Positions 51,567 to 63,006 of a stretch of 64,000 nucleotides of DNA are shown one piece after another. The DNA comes from Neelides folsomi (taxonomy: Eukaryota; Arthropoda; Collembola; Neelipleona; Neelidae). The notes under the pieces are model-generated. The model had not been told where the DNA came from, ran no database searches, and saw only the letters and a program-made list of their open reading frames with translations. A program made the position numbers and the translations under genes. Where the stretch lies: the NCBI GenBank assembly GCA_034687125.1, contig JAQGBZ010000029.1, forward strand, positions 306,814 to 370,813, given 5' to 3'. How positions within the stretch are numbered: position 1 is the first letter of the stretch; every line of letters starts with the position of its first letter.

Positions 51567-54500
51567 ATGAATCAAACGGCACCACTAAATCGTCCAGCGA
51601 CAAGTGGAAGCAGCAGCGTAAGCGGAAACCTTTTAATTGGCACGGGCACTGAAGGAGTTAAAGTACTCCGTGGACGACCAATGAATGTGAAAGTGAAAAA
51701 GAAGTGCTGCTCTTTCGAAAATCTCTGCCAACCGATCATCATTTTCCTTTTGATGACTCTGATCATGACTGGCGTTGCTTCAGGGCTCCTTACTCTCGCG
51801 CTCACTTCACGATACTGGGAAATGATGATTTACGATCCGGGGAAACTCAATGCCCTTTTAGCAGAGAACAACACAAGGGTTTCCGTCCATTGGCTCTTTG
51901 ACGGCAAAGTCCCTCGCATCAACTTCATTGACAAACATCCAACTTCGCTGCTCTACTTGTTGCCAATTCACTCTGGAGTTTGGATTTCATGTCTAGATCT
52001 GACTGGTAATTGAAGTGCTTCTCTATAATATTAAATTGCTTTCTCTTTACTTTCTCATACTTAATTACATACACAGCAAAATTGATATTTACCATACTTA
52101 AGACCTAATTATTTGATAATGAGAATAATGACTTTAATGATAATGAATAATAAGGTAGAAAGGAGAACAAAAAGGTTTACAAATGGAACTTCTTTAATAA
52201 ATTATTAACTTTCCTTTAATGGATCATTTCGTGAAGCTTTTGCGTTTTCGTTCTTGGTTTAAGTCAGGGAGAAATGCAAATGTCAAATATAAATATAGTG
52301 CTGTATAGTTAAATGTACTATACAAAGATTTATAAAATTATCTATTAAATAATGATGATACTATACATATTTATAGTCTATGATTGCCTAATGTGTTATT
52401 AAAAATAGTTTATTAACTAATGATGAAAATTAAGTTTACGTATCTGACTTTGTATCTGGTTCACAATTTGCACTCAGTTTCAGTAATATTAGGTATTAGG
52501 TATGAATAATATTATTATATAATATTCCTATTTACCTAGTCATTGGTCATTGTTCATACTTATATTTATATATAGTATCTACAAGTAGTTGAGTCATTTT
52601 ATGCAACCTAATTTTGAGCGCAATTAATTAAATGAAAGTTGGCATTATAAGTTATTTGTATATGTACTTATGCACCAGGAGTATTAGATACATACAATGT
52701 ATGGGTTTTAATACCCATACCCAAATGAACTAGGTAATGATTATTACAATTGTTTGTAATTAAAAAGTCTGATATTGAGACATTATAAGACATTATAATG
52801 CACTTTCGCAAGGAGAAAGCATTGAATGAATGTGAGTGAGTGATGATCAATTGACAATTAGTATAAAAATATCAAAGAACTATCTCATTAATACTATCCC
52901 GTATCATTATTTATCATGTCATATCACCATTAACTAACTTAACTAACAAAAAGCCTATTAATAATAAACAAATAATATATTTATCATCACATTTTTTGTA
53001 ATTTATTTATGTGCAAAGCATGTGTTAATTGTACGATAACTTATACCACACATATACTTATTTAGGTAACACATAATATGCTATAATTTATTTACCATAA
53101 TATAATTTTATGGTTGAAATACAGGGTTGAAATTAACGAAAATGTTTACTTGTTCATTTAACTATCAGTAAATACATCGTGCATTTAATACAGCTTTGAT
53201 GAAAAATCAATAAAGCACTATAAAATGCTGATGAAACTTAAATCCAAACTATCCAACAAGTATCAACTATATTATTTATTATGTATGTACCATGACCATG
53301 TGGAACATTAATCTTCATAATAAATAAATGCATATCTGTATATAACATTCCTGTCTACAGTTCATATATCTGATACTAAAGGTTGAATTTACTTATATGG
53401 TAAATATGAAATGAACCTGAAGGTGTGTTTTAACGAGTTAGTATTTATGTTGAGATTTAAGTCAATTTTACATATTAAAAGTTTGGTGAAGAGAAGACGA
53501 AAGTGAACTGAAACTTACATACATACATGTACATACATAAAAGAGTAAAGTAACTTTTAGGATAAACTTGCTCTTAAAATAATTAAAAATTAATTACCTA
53601 ATGTATGCGCTCAAAAGAAAGGGCTCAAACTGTTTCAAAGGCTAAAAGTTTTTAAGACTAATTTTTAAATTAAATTGAACCTTGACTTTCAATCACTCAA
53701 AATCACCATACAGTAGTATGTATATGGCATGTATACTCCCTACAGTCCCTACCCTACCCTGTATATTCATCAATTTAAGCGTCAAGAAAAATAAAATATG
53801 ATGTGTATGCTAACTGAAATATGAGTGTTACTACTAATATGTATCTTATGGTAGTATGCATTTATGAACTACAGAGATACTTTAATAATAATAAATATAA
53901 TTTTTATTAATCTTAAATAAATAAACCTTTAATTTTTCTTAAAAGGTTGTACTATGATGTAATGAGAGACATAAGATATTTTCACTAATCACCTTCATTA
54001 CTTTCAGAGCAAGAATACCAGGAGTTAAAGTTGACCGGATATGACAAAGTACGCTGTATTGATCATCTCAATCCAGAATTCCCGAAGCCAACTGAAGCAA
54101 GAGCCTCTTGGCAGCACCGTAATGAACATAAATGACTATAATGACACGCAATTAATAAAAATTCCAAAATTGTATCGGTTTTAAGATCTTGCTAATTGGG
54201 CTTTAAATTATCGTTAACAGGAATGCAGAACTTGGCGATAGCGTGTGCTCTTGTTTGCCTAATACTTCTCGGAACAGCCGTGTTCATTGGGCTTTTTGGC
54301 CTTCTACGACGACAAATCAGTGCCGTTCTGGTCACAGGGGTCATTTATGTTCTCGCAACGACCTTTTCCCTCTTCACTCTCACCATCGTTCATCTCAAAC
54401 ACAAGAACAGGCAGGACCTGGATCCTTTGGATGTTTGGACGCGTCTCACTCCCAATCATGTTGAATTCCGAGCTGCCCGGCTCATCTTCCACGGGTGGAG

Positions 54501-54924
54501 TCTCAGCTTGGCCTGGGTAAACACAAGGAAAATATATCAATTTAATTAATTATATATATATTAGTATGGTTGTATACATGGTCAATCCAGTTAAACAAAT
54601 AGGTTCTTATCACGAAACGTTCAATAATATAAATCAATAGGCTCCAATTACTCTTTCCCTTTTACTATATGGAAAATCCAAATTGGACATCATCCATTGA
54701 TATAATCATTTCTCAGAATTTTATAAAGTGTTTATATCAGTAGTTAATAAATGAGAAAGATAAAATATACATTCATTATAATTTCTAGTCTAATAAATTA
54801 TTTAAATGCATTTATGAATTTGATTATTTTGCAGGCTGGAAGCTTTGTATGTCTTCTCGCCAGCGTCATGTGGATTCTTCTCTCCAAAATGATGAGATAC
54901 AATCCTATTTCAATCAGTACTTGA
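51567..54924 (+). CDS. Four-transmembrane claudin-superfamily protein
   Basis: Four exons: 51567-52005, 54008-54118, 54221-54516 and 54835-54924, giving 311 aa. The cytosolic N-terminus is about 55 residues and ends in a basic/Cys stretch (NVKVKKKCCSFENLC). TM1 is IIIFLLMTLIMTGVASGLL. A long first extracellular loop carries SRYWEMM, one N-glycosylation sequon (NNT) and HSGVWISC followed by a second Cys (VRCID), the pattern of the claudin W-GLW-C-C signature. TM2 is LAIACALVCLILLGTAVFIG, TM3 VLVTGVIYVLATTFSLFTL and TM4 AGSFVCLLASVMWILL. The tail is short and lacks an obvious PDZ ligand. Layout and the GWSLSLAW before TM4 recall the TMEM178/clarin-like branch, but I cannot fix the subfamily. 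Intron 1 is 2.0 kb. An AATAAA lies only 7 bases after the stop. Confidence 0.78.
52006..54007. other. 2.0 kb AT-rich intron of the claudin-like gene
   Basis: Very AT-rich, with short runs of ACAT/CATA (around 53511-53540) and no frame or structured RNA that I can support. Confidence 0.6.
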
Positions 54925-55368
54925 CCTTTAAATAAAGGAAAAGTATCCTCGGCTATGCTTTCTACTACTTCCACTATTGTCGGATTAATTCTAAAAATTG
55001 TAAAATTCACATCTCACGCAATCTTAAAATATGAACGTTTTCGTTGATTAAATTATAATACATACAGATGTGTGTATTTTATTATTTATAAATTCGAAAG
55101 TATCTGTAATATATGAATGTCATTGTTTTAGCTTTCCATAAAATTGTAAAAGTGATTTTGGTAAAAATACAGATTAGAATATTAGAAACAATTCTATCAA
55201 AAACTAAATTTTAAAGTACAATTTAAATTAAAAAAGACGATGCTTACATTATTATTCAAGATTCATCATTGAAATAACGTCAATTTTTATAAATGAAATA
55301 TAGGATAATTATGGCAACTGCAATTTACTCGATACCCGACTAGTAGTAAACGACAGTCGCTTACCCTA

Positions 55369-55393
55369 CCTAAACTAACCTAACCTATCTAAA
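55369..55393 (-). repeat. Short degenerate telomere-like (TTAGG)n tract
   Basis: The plus strand reads five 5-mers CCTAA ACTAA CCTAA CCTAT CTAAA, i.e. degenerate TTAGG on the minus strand, the ancestral arthropod telomere unit. It is flanked by imperfect inverted copies of CGATACCCGAC (55329) and CGATGCCCGAC (about 55402). Confidence 0.35.
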
Positions 55394-55438
55394 TACCTTA
55401 CGTCGGGCATCGGGTGTTTAGAGTCTCGATAATTATAA

Positions 55439-55945
55439 ACATGTGGGTTTGCAATTTAAAACGGGGTATCTCAAAATTTTAAATCGTCATTTAAGTTATA
55501 TTTAAATTGAATTTTAGAAAAATTGAATTAATAGTCGGATACTAAACCAAGTATGGACTTAATGAGTTAATTGCGGATGTGTACAAATTACAAAATGCGA
55601 TACTCTTTGTTTAGCTCTTGATGAGAAAAATTTCAATTTTCACATCTTTTATTTCCTATTCTCATCCTTTTTAATACATGTTAAATATTCAACTATTAAA
55701 CTAATCAATTGTTTTTCAACGTTTAATGAGTACATAGGATTAAAGATATATGTAAACCCTATAAATATGCAGTTTATATGTTCTAAAAGATTGGCAAATT
55801 GATCATAATTGAGTTTAAACACATCATTAAATTGCTGTACTATCATAGTATTTAATAAAAATATAACTTTAGTAAAATTCAAATTGTTAGTAACTGTGAA
55901 AATAAATTTTAATTTTGAGATACCCCTTTTTAAACCCACACATGT
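55439..55945 (-). mobile_element. TIR-bounded remnant, PIF/Harbinger-like
   Basis: The ends 55439-55480 and 55904-55945 are inverted copies, sharing ACATGTG..GGTTT and the perfect block GGGGTATCTCAAAATT, with small indels. Between them the minus strand is open for 96 codons. The part FKLNYDQFANLLEHI then NVEKQLISLIVEYL resembles the region just ahead of the nuclease in PIF/Harbinger transposases. No catalytic core fits in 507 bases, so it is non-autonomous or decayed. No clear target-site duplication is visible. Confidence 0.45.
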
Positions 55946-56986
55946 ACAAGTACATACTTCATACTATGATTAATAATGTTATGCTTATAATCTAACAATG
56001 TTAAAAGTTTTTATTACAATTTCTAATTATTAAAAATAATTTAATGGATAAAATAATTTGGATTGGTTTTGTAAATTAATTAATTACTCGCATAAGTTCA
56101 TATTTATATTGTTGTATAAACAACTACATAATACAGGTATATAATATATTTATTATGTAGGTATTTATGTATACTATATATACCTAAGTATAGTATACTA
56201 ATTTATATCTTTTACTCTCAACTTTTGTCATTTGACAAAAAGGAGAAAAGCAAGTCATATCTTTTCCTTTTAGTATTTATAAACTTATTTGCGTTAACTT
56301 TAACTAATAAAACTAACAACCTTCCACTTGTTTCATATTAGCATTCCAGTATAAGAATTGAAATAAATAATTGTGCGAATTAATTTTATTGGTAATGTCA
56401 TAAACCTCATGCCATGTCATTTTACTAATTAATAATATTAATTTTACATAATATACAAATATTTATTAAAACGGATTAAAACTCATACCTATCAAATATT
56501 ATGTATTCATTACGCTTTATTATTAACATTTGATTTGAACACATTTTTTTAAAATAATTTATATATTATTGCTACTTGTTTTTAAATAGATACATACGAT
56601 TTATCCCTTTATTACACGATTATACGGTTATACTTGTTGTAGATTTGTATGCCATTATGTATTGCACTAGGTCGTATGTATAATTAAATAATAATAAATA
56701 AATAATGATAATTTTATTTATTTATGCAGTTCATTCATTTTTCAATAAATTTTTGTATACTTATTTAGATCTAATTGAAACATTGCTGCATTGAAAGAGA
56801 TGAGATCATCACATTTGGTAAAATCTGTTTTAATATAAAGTACCTACACATTACAACAAGTATGAGTATGAATAGAATAAATATGCCAATATAAGTAGCA
56901 TACATATTTTCATAAGTAGGTAATAGCGGTAAGGAATAAAAATTTCCATTCAAAATTTTGCATATAGTATATATAGCAGATTTTGG

Positions 56987-57076
56987 TATACTACCCAACA
57001 ACGAAAAGGTTTGCGCCGTCCCTCAGTTTGACATTAACAAAGGAGCGCGCAAACCTTTTCGTTGTTGGGTAGTATA
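56987..57076. mobile_element. 90 bp near-perfect hairpin element (probable MITE)
   Basis: Two 30-base arms, 56987-57016 and 57047-57076, are exact inverted copies (core CTACCCAACAACG, AAAGGTTTGCGC) around a 30-base spacer. The outer bases are TATA, compatible with a TA target duplication. The arms are far richer in GC than the surrounding AT-rich DNA. Confidence 0.7.
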
Positions 57077-58288
57077 TCCAATATCCAATGATAGATTATC
57101 GATGTAAGAAAGTATTATTAATTTATTAAAGTACTTAATACAGTACGTATGTATGTGTATGGTTTATGCACATTTAAAAAAGTATTATTCATATATGATA
57201 TAACTTCAAATATCATGGTATAATTAACTAAATAGTTTTTTTGAACATCACAAATCACAACCATTCATTGAACTCAAATCAAATTGGAGATAATTTTTTA
57301 AAAGGCTAGGAAACTTTAATTCCGAGTGCTATCATATTTATTTATAAGTCTACTCAAGAACGTTGATCTCTTCTACCGACTAAAAGGCTAAACTATAAAA
57401 TGATCTCTTCTTTAAATATATTTATAGGTATGCCATACTTACTTTATGTGTTGTAAAAATTATAAAACATTGTATTTGACATGCTGATTTTTAATATATT
57501 AGTTTCGTTCTCAGATATATTTAAGTATTTTATCTATAAATTGTTCATTTAACCTTTATAAATATTAATAGAGATGTACATACTTAAAAAATAAAAATTA
57601 ATGGTTTAAAAGGAGAACGGCATTATACTACCATACATGCACAATGATAATGAGGGTGAATAGTGACTAGAGTAAAAAAACTACAAGCATGGCTCCTGAA
57701 CTTGCTGACTTTTCATGTTTTTCCGATTTTGCCAAATAAAAAAATTGATAAAATAGTGTATAAAATTGCGTATCAGAATTAACAAGAACGAAGCAGCCTT
57801 ATAAAAATAATCAGGTTCTGGTAATTTTATCTTCCCTTAATATTCATCATTATCATCATACGTCTATTATCATTTTTATCATTTTTATAATGCGCATCCA
57901 GTTCAATATTCAATTCATATCCTTGTTATAAACTTTACAAAGTTGATAGTGATGAATAATTTTAAATCTGCTAGAATTCACCAACCGATCAGCGTTATTC
58001 ATTCCCATTTCACATGCAATGGCTTAATACAGCCATTGCATGCATTCTTGAAAGAGCGGTTTTCTCTTTGGAGCAATATGAGAAAAGTACTTGAGGCAAG
58101 TATCTATAAGTTGGTTGATGAATGTGGGTAATACGAGGGTATTACCCTGACGAATGAAAAGGGGGCTTTTGGAGGGGAAGAAGGAGGATCCTTTCTCTAC
58201 ACACTCTTGCCTATCTACAGCGTCGACACTCAAACGCCAGCCATGATTACTTCAACATTACCTATTATTATTATTTATTGAAGAAAAT

Positions 58289-61200
58289 ATGCCTTCAGAA
58301 GCGAAATTACTCCTCACGACCCAGACGGAAAAGCCAACACACTATAGGTAAACCATCCATTCAATTACCCTTTGACCTTTGGAGACCTCAGAGCGGAAGG
58401 AGCCTTCGATTTTGGGCCTTCCCTTTATTGCGCCTCAGAAATGTCAAGACAGTCCCTTTCTCCAATCACTTTTTACAATGTGTCCTTTGTCAGGAGCCCT
58501 CGCTCTGGCCCCACTCTCTTTTTCTCATTTAAACTTGTCCTACTTTGTAATTTAATAGGCTTTGTAGTTTCCTTTATTATTTAACCCATTTCCAACTACT
58601 GTTTTCAAAGAGAGCGTCAAGCTTTTCTCTCTTTCATGATTTCATTTCACATTTCCTTTCATGATGGGAGAAGGGATGTTGACGGCGTATCTGAGATTAA
58701 ATTTGATTAGAGGGCCGAAGGGAATAAATTAGTCAACGTGATTGAACGCGACTTTATCTCTTTTTTAAATATTTTTGCTCATTCAAATGGAACTATATGT
58801 AAAAACGAGTCTCAACTGTCAAATCCCTAACCTAAATTCCTTATCATCAATATGTTTCTAACTTTCACTTTAAGGGTTTTCTTGCCTTATTTTAATCTTT
58901 TAATCCGTTTAAACTACTAATTCTTTCTCAGATAATGAAATGAATTAAAATATGAATTATTTTAAAAATAAATAATAACTTATAATGGAATAAATTTATA
59001 TTTAATATTAATCTTATGATCTTATAATCATTATAATCTTATGATTTTGTTCTTTGCAGATATCTAAAAGAATTTAGGGTTGAGCAATGCCAGTTATTTC
59101 CTCTACACAAATGTACACAACATCGACCATTCACGTGTTTTAATTGGCATTTCCCTAATCAAAAACGAAGAAGACCAGTAAGAAAACGCGATGGAACTTT
59201 TAATTATTCACCGGATTCTTATTGTACAAAATTTGATGAAACAAATGGAACATGTCCGGATGGCGATGAGTAAGTTCTAAGGATTTGTGATTTGAATATT
59301 CTAATCATTTTTAATAATTATTGTATTTTATTAATAAAAGAATAGAATAGCAAATTTAATTTATTTGTATTTTTCAGATGCCCATTTCTTCATAGAACAG
59401 CAGGAGATACGGAAAGAAGATATCATTTACGCTATTTTAAAACCAGCATGTGTGTATATGAAACAGACAATAGAGGATGTTGCACCAAGAACGGAGTGCA
59501 CTGTGCTTTCGCTCACGGAGAAATTGACAAAAGACCTCCTGTGTTTGATATTCGAGAATTACAGCTTCAACAAGTAACGCTTGTATTTACAAAAAGTGAT
59601 CAACTTGTTTGCAGCAATTTTAATGTTTGTTTATGCGTCTTTTAGCAAACACAAGAGCCAATAGAGGAATCATTAGTATCCAATGGGTTTACTCAATTAG
59701 ACAAAGAACGGAATTTGCTGATAGAGGATCCAAAGTGGCAAGGTTTGTTTGCACCTAATTAATAAAATGCGGAAATATGGAGGGTTGAATGTGTGCGACT
59801 GAAGGTCATTTTCTTTCCAGATGCAAATTATGTGTTAGTTCACTATAAAACTGAACCATGTAAAAGACCGCCGCGGTTATGTAGACAAGGTTATGCCTGT
59901 CCTCAGTATCACAATTTAAGGGATCGACGGAGATCCCCAAAGAAGCACAAATATCGTTCAACACCATGCCCAAATGTAAAGCACACTGATGAATGGGGAG
60001 AACCAACTGCTTGTATGGATGGGGACGACTGCTCTTATTGTCACACGAGAACGGAACAACAATTTCATCCAGAGATTTATAAATCCTCTAAAGTGAGACC
60101 AAGCATATAGTGACAACACAAACAAATTAACTTTAATGTTTAATTCAATACTTATCATAAATTAATTAATTATTTTAGTGCAACGATGTCTTTACGAATC
60201 AATATTGTCCGCGAGGACCCTTTTGTGCATTTGCTCACGCAGATCATGAAATGTCAATAAATAGAAACATGCCTTCTGACACGAATTTGGCAGATATACT
60301 CTCTAATGTACTACCAGCAAATTCGAGTAATAACACTGCATTAGGATTAGCAATGAATGCCTCTGAGAGCAATAACTTGAATTTGATATCACCGTCAAAC
60401 ACCAACAACAACGAAACAATAGATCCTTACATGGGATTAACGATGAACAAACAAGGAAATGAATTCAGTGACTCTCTCTTAGATTCTCCGGAACTATATC
60501 AATTTGGACTCAATTCTTCTAATTTTGGGGCTCAAAGTTTTGCTAGTGCTGTTTCTTCATATAGCAATGTTGCATCTGGTAATTTAAATTTTGGCTTATC
60601 ATACTCGAATACTCTATGGTTAATAATATCATTATATCATCAAGATCAAGTAAAATTTAAATTAAATGTAATGAAAATAAATCTTAAATGATGAATTTTG
60701 TTTTTACAGCATCAGGGATTTTAAATGGAAAATATTATGATTTGGATTCAATTAATAAAGGCATCGATGAAATTTCGAATGGACCCATAGGAGGGAGTCT
60801 AAAGAATAACTTAATTTCTAACCCCTTTGGTGGAGTTTTAGACAATATCAACGACTACTTACCTTTTAAACAAGAAGAAAGAGAAGGATATAGCTTATTC
60901 CCATCTAATTCAAGTGAGTTTTGCTTTCTCTTCTATTTTCATTTTACTCTAATTTGAAATGATAAGACTTCAAATTGGAGTCATTTTTGTCTTCTCATTT
61001 TGTACACTCAACATGTTGACATCTGTCCATATTTACTCCTGTGTTCTTGCATGTGAACTTAACGGTTCTCTCTTTTTGTTTGTGTCTTGTTTTGTGATTC
61101 GGCATTGGCGAAATTAGAAATATGGGATGATGTTTATGGTGTAGAAGCGGGACGTGATGAGAGTCGAGACGATTCCCCAAATACATTGGACAAGGAAATG

Positions 61201-63006
61201 GACGGAGAACTTTTTGCCGGTGGCGATATAGCCCTTTCTGGTAAGTTCCACTTGTTGTTATTTAAATTAATTTAAATGCACTTACAAATCATAAAATGTA
61301 GCTTTTTACAAACTGGAAATTCCTTTTACGCAGGGAATAGTACGAAACCAGTAAGCATTCCAGTTTCCGGATTTTATAATAGAGAACGATTCCCTAGTGG
61401 GTCTTCTCCCATTTCTTCTGGACTGTCTGGTTTAACTGCTTTCAATAATTTATTCTCAAAATCGGAGTCACTAGATCATGTAAGTTCTACACCCACTACT
61501 TTTATTTGTTTGTAGATTACGTAGTTATACTTTTGTTATTGGCTTGTTCGATAGAGCGATTATGATAGACATTTACTAACTGCTGCTAAATCCACACTAA
61601 CATTAACTTCCAAGACAGGAATACTATTTTTAATATTGGCACATATTCTTGACTTCTCCATTTGATATCCCGATCATATTTATAGATAAAATTATTTTTA
61701 TATTAGTTCAGATAATGTAATTTGAGATATTAATTCGTGGTAATTTAAATACTAATAACAAAATCGTCAACAACGATATCCATTATGCTTGCCATACAAT
61801 AAAATTAATATTGAATGGGTTCAACCAACTCATTTCTTTATGATGTTAAAAAATATAATTTCATTGAACTATTACGTATCTTATTGTGAGCTTCCCTCTA
61901 GTCTGTGAAAGTATATTACCGTATTAGCCCGATATTTGTCCGGTGCCCGAAATGTGTCCGGGGTCCAAAGCATACGCGGGAATTATATATTACCAAACAC
62001 TATTTAAATAATTTACACTCAAATTATTTTAAAGAGATTCAATTGTTTTATAAACTTAAAATGCCACGTAGACAGTTTGATATTAACTTTAAACTTAAAG
62101 TATTAAAATACTCGGAAGATCATAGTGGTGAAAATACTGCTAAACATTTTGGCATTGAAGCAAGGAGCGTGCGAATATTTATTTTAAAGATGTCCGGGGG
62201 TAGAACCTTAAAAATTTAAATGTGTCCGGGGACAAATATCGGGCTAATACGGTACATAAAAATACTTCCAACGCCAACTGCCATTTGAGAGATTTTGGAA
62301 CTTTTCCATTCTACTTTAACTTTATTATTAGTTGTGAAGCAAGACACTCAATCAGTTTATCTTTTTAGAACGATCTGAGCAATCAACAGCAAAGAACTTC
62401 ATTCTTTGAATTTGTCTCACCAAAAAACACAATGGAATCACCTCGTGGGACTAATGGATTCAATTCGGCGGCAGTGGAAAGGGGCCCAAGTGCAAGCAGT
62501 AACAGCAGCAGCAATGGTCCTATTGGGCACAACGGAAGTGAAGATGGCTTCAATGGTGGAAGTCAATCTCCCATCATCTCAGTCGTCGGAAGATCGGATT
62601 TGGTATATCTCTCGGTACAAACGCTCACGCAACTTATGAACTCGTACAAGATTCAAATAGAAGCAATTCATAAAGCACTCAATTCACATAAAAAAGATTC
62701 TAAACATTATCCATGCCTTCAATGCAAGCATAAAGGTGAGATTTCAGTCAATACATAAAATATTTTATTATATAGCAATAAGTAATTATATAGGATTTAA
62801 AAGTTTTATAATTATTAATTGTAGGGGTTTGTTATTTAATTCTTGAGTTTCAATTTTTAGATCGAGCGAGAACAATAATATTAGTTCCGTGTGACCATCA
62901 AGTACTTTGCAAGATATGTGCCCCGATGACATCGAATTGCCCGCTGTGTCGAGCTGTCATAAGAAATAGGAAACAAATGTCATCACATACTGGAAATGAT
63001 CTATGA
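58289..63006 (+). CDS. unk: Unkempt, CCCH zinc-finger and RING RNA-binding protein
   Basis: Eleven exons: 58289-58347, 59060-59269, 59378-59573, 59646-59742, 59821-60092, 60179-60578, 60710-60913, 61118-61240, 61334-61479, 62369-62735 and 62861-63006, giving 739 aa. Unkempt binds UAG/U-rich sites in mRNAs in the cytoplasm and represses translation; in flies it affects neuronal differentiation downstream of TOR. The tiny first exon (MPSEAKLLLTTQTEKPTHY) joins in phase to YLKEFRVEQC, matching the fly N-terminus. CCCH fingers follow in two groups of three: FTCFNWHF, RRDGTF-type KRDGTFNYS, CPFLHRTAGDTERRYHLRYF, then YKTEPCKRPPRLCRQGYACP, CPNVKHTDEWGEP and CNDVFTNQYC. The middle (exons 6-10) is low-complexity Ser/Asn/Gly. 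The C-terminal C3HC4 RING spans the last two exons (YPCLQCKHKDRA, PCDHQVLCKICA, CPLCRAVI). Confidence 0.96.
61919..62252 (+). mobile_element. 334 bp pogo/Tigger-like TIR remnant in an unkempt intron
   Basis: Both ends carry the same terminal inverted repeat, beginning CCGTATTAGCCCGATATTTG, each flanked by TA (61917-61918 and 62253-62254), the target duplication of Tc1/mariner/pogo elements. Inside, a plus-strand frame starts MPRRQFDINFKLKVLKYSED and runs through AKHFGIEARSVR, a Brinker/psq-type helix-turn-helix as found at the start of Tigger transposases. The frame then reads into the right TIR; the catalytic DDE region is absent. It is an internally deleted copy inserted in the intron before unkempt exon 10. 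Confidence 0.8.

Larger units (their letters stand above)
54925..58288. other. Spacer upstream of unkempt
   Basis: 3.4 kb, mostly AT-rich. It contains the PIF/Harbinger-like remnant (55439-55945), a short TTAGG-type array (55369-55393) and a 90 bp hairpin (56987-57076). From about 57.9 kb composition rises, probably the unkempt promoter and 5' UTR. No additional gene is seen. Confidence 0.5.

Noticed and set aside
53511-53540. ACAT-type microsatellite
   Set aside because: Too short and impure to list as a repeat in its own right.
57943-58131. 62-codon frame just before unkempt
   Set aside because: The short exon at 58289-58347 gives the expected unkempt N-terminus; this frame is more likely 5' UTR or promoter.
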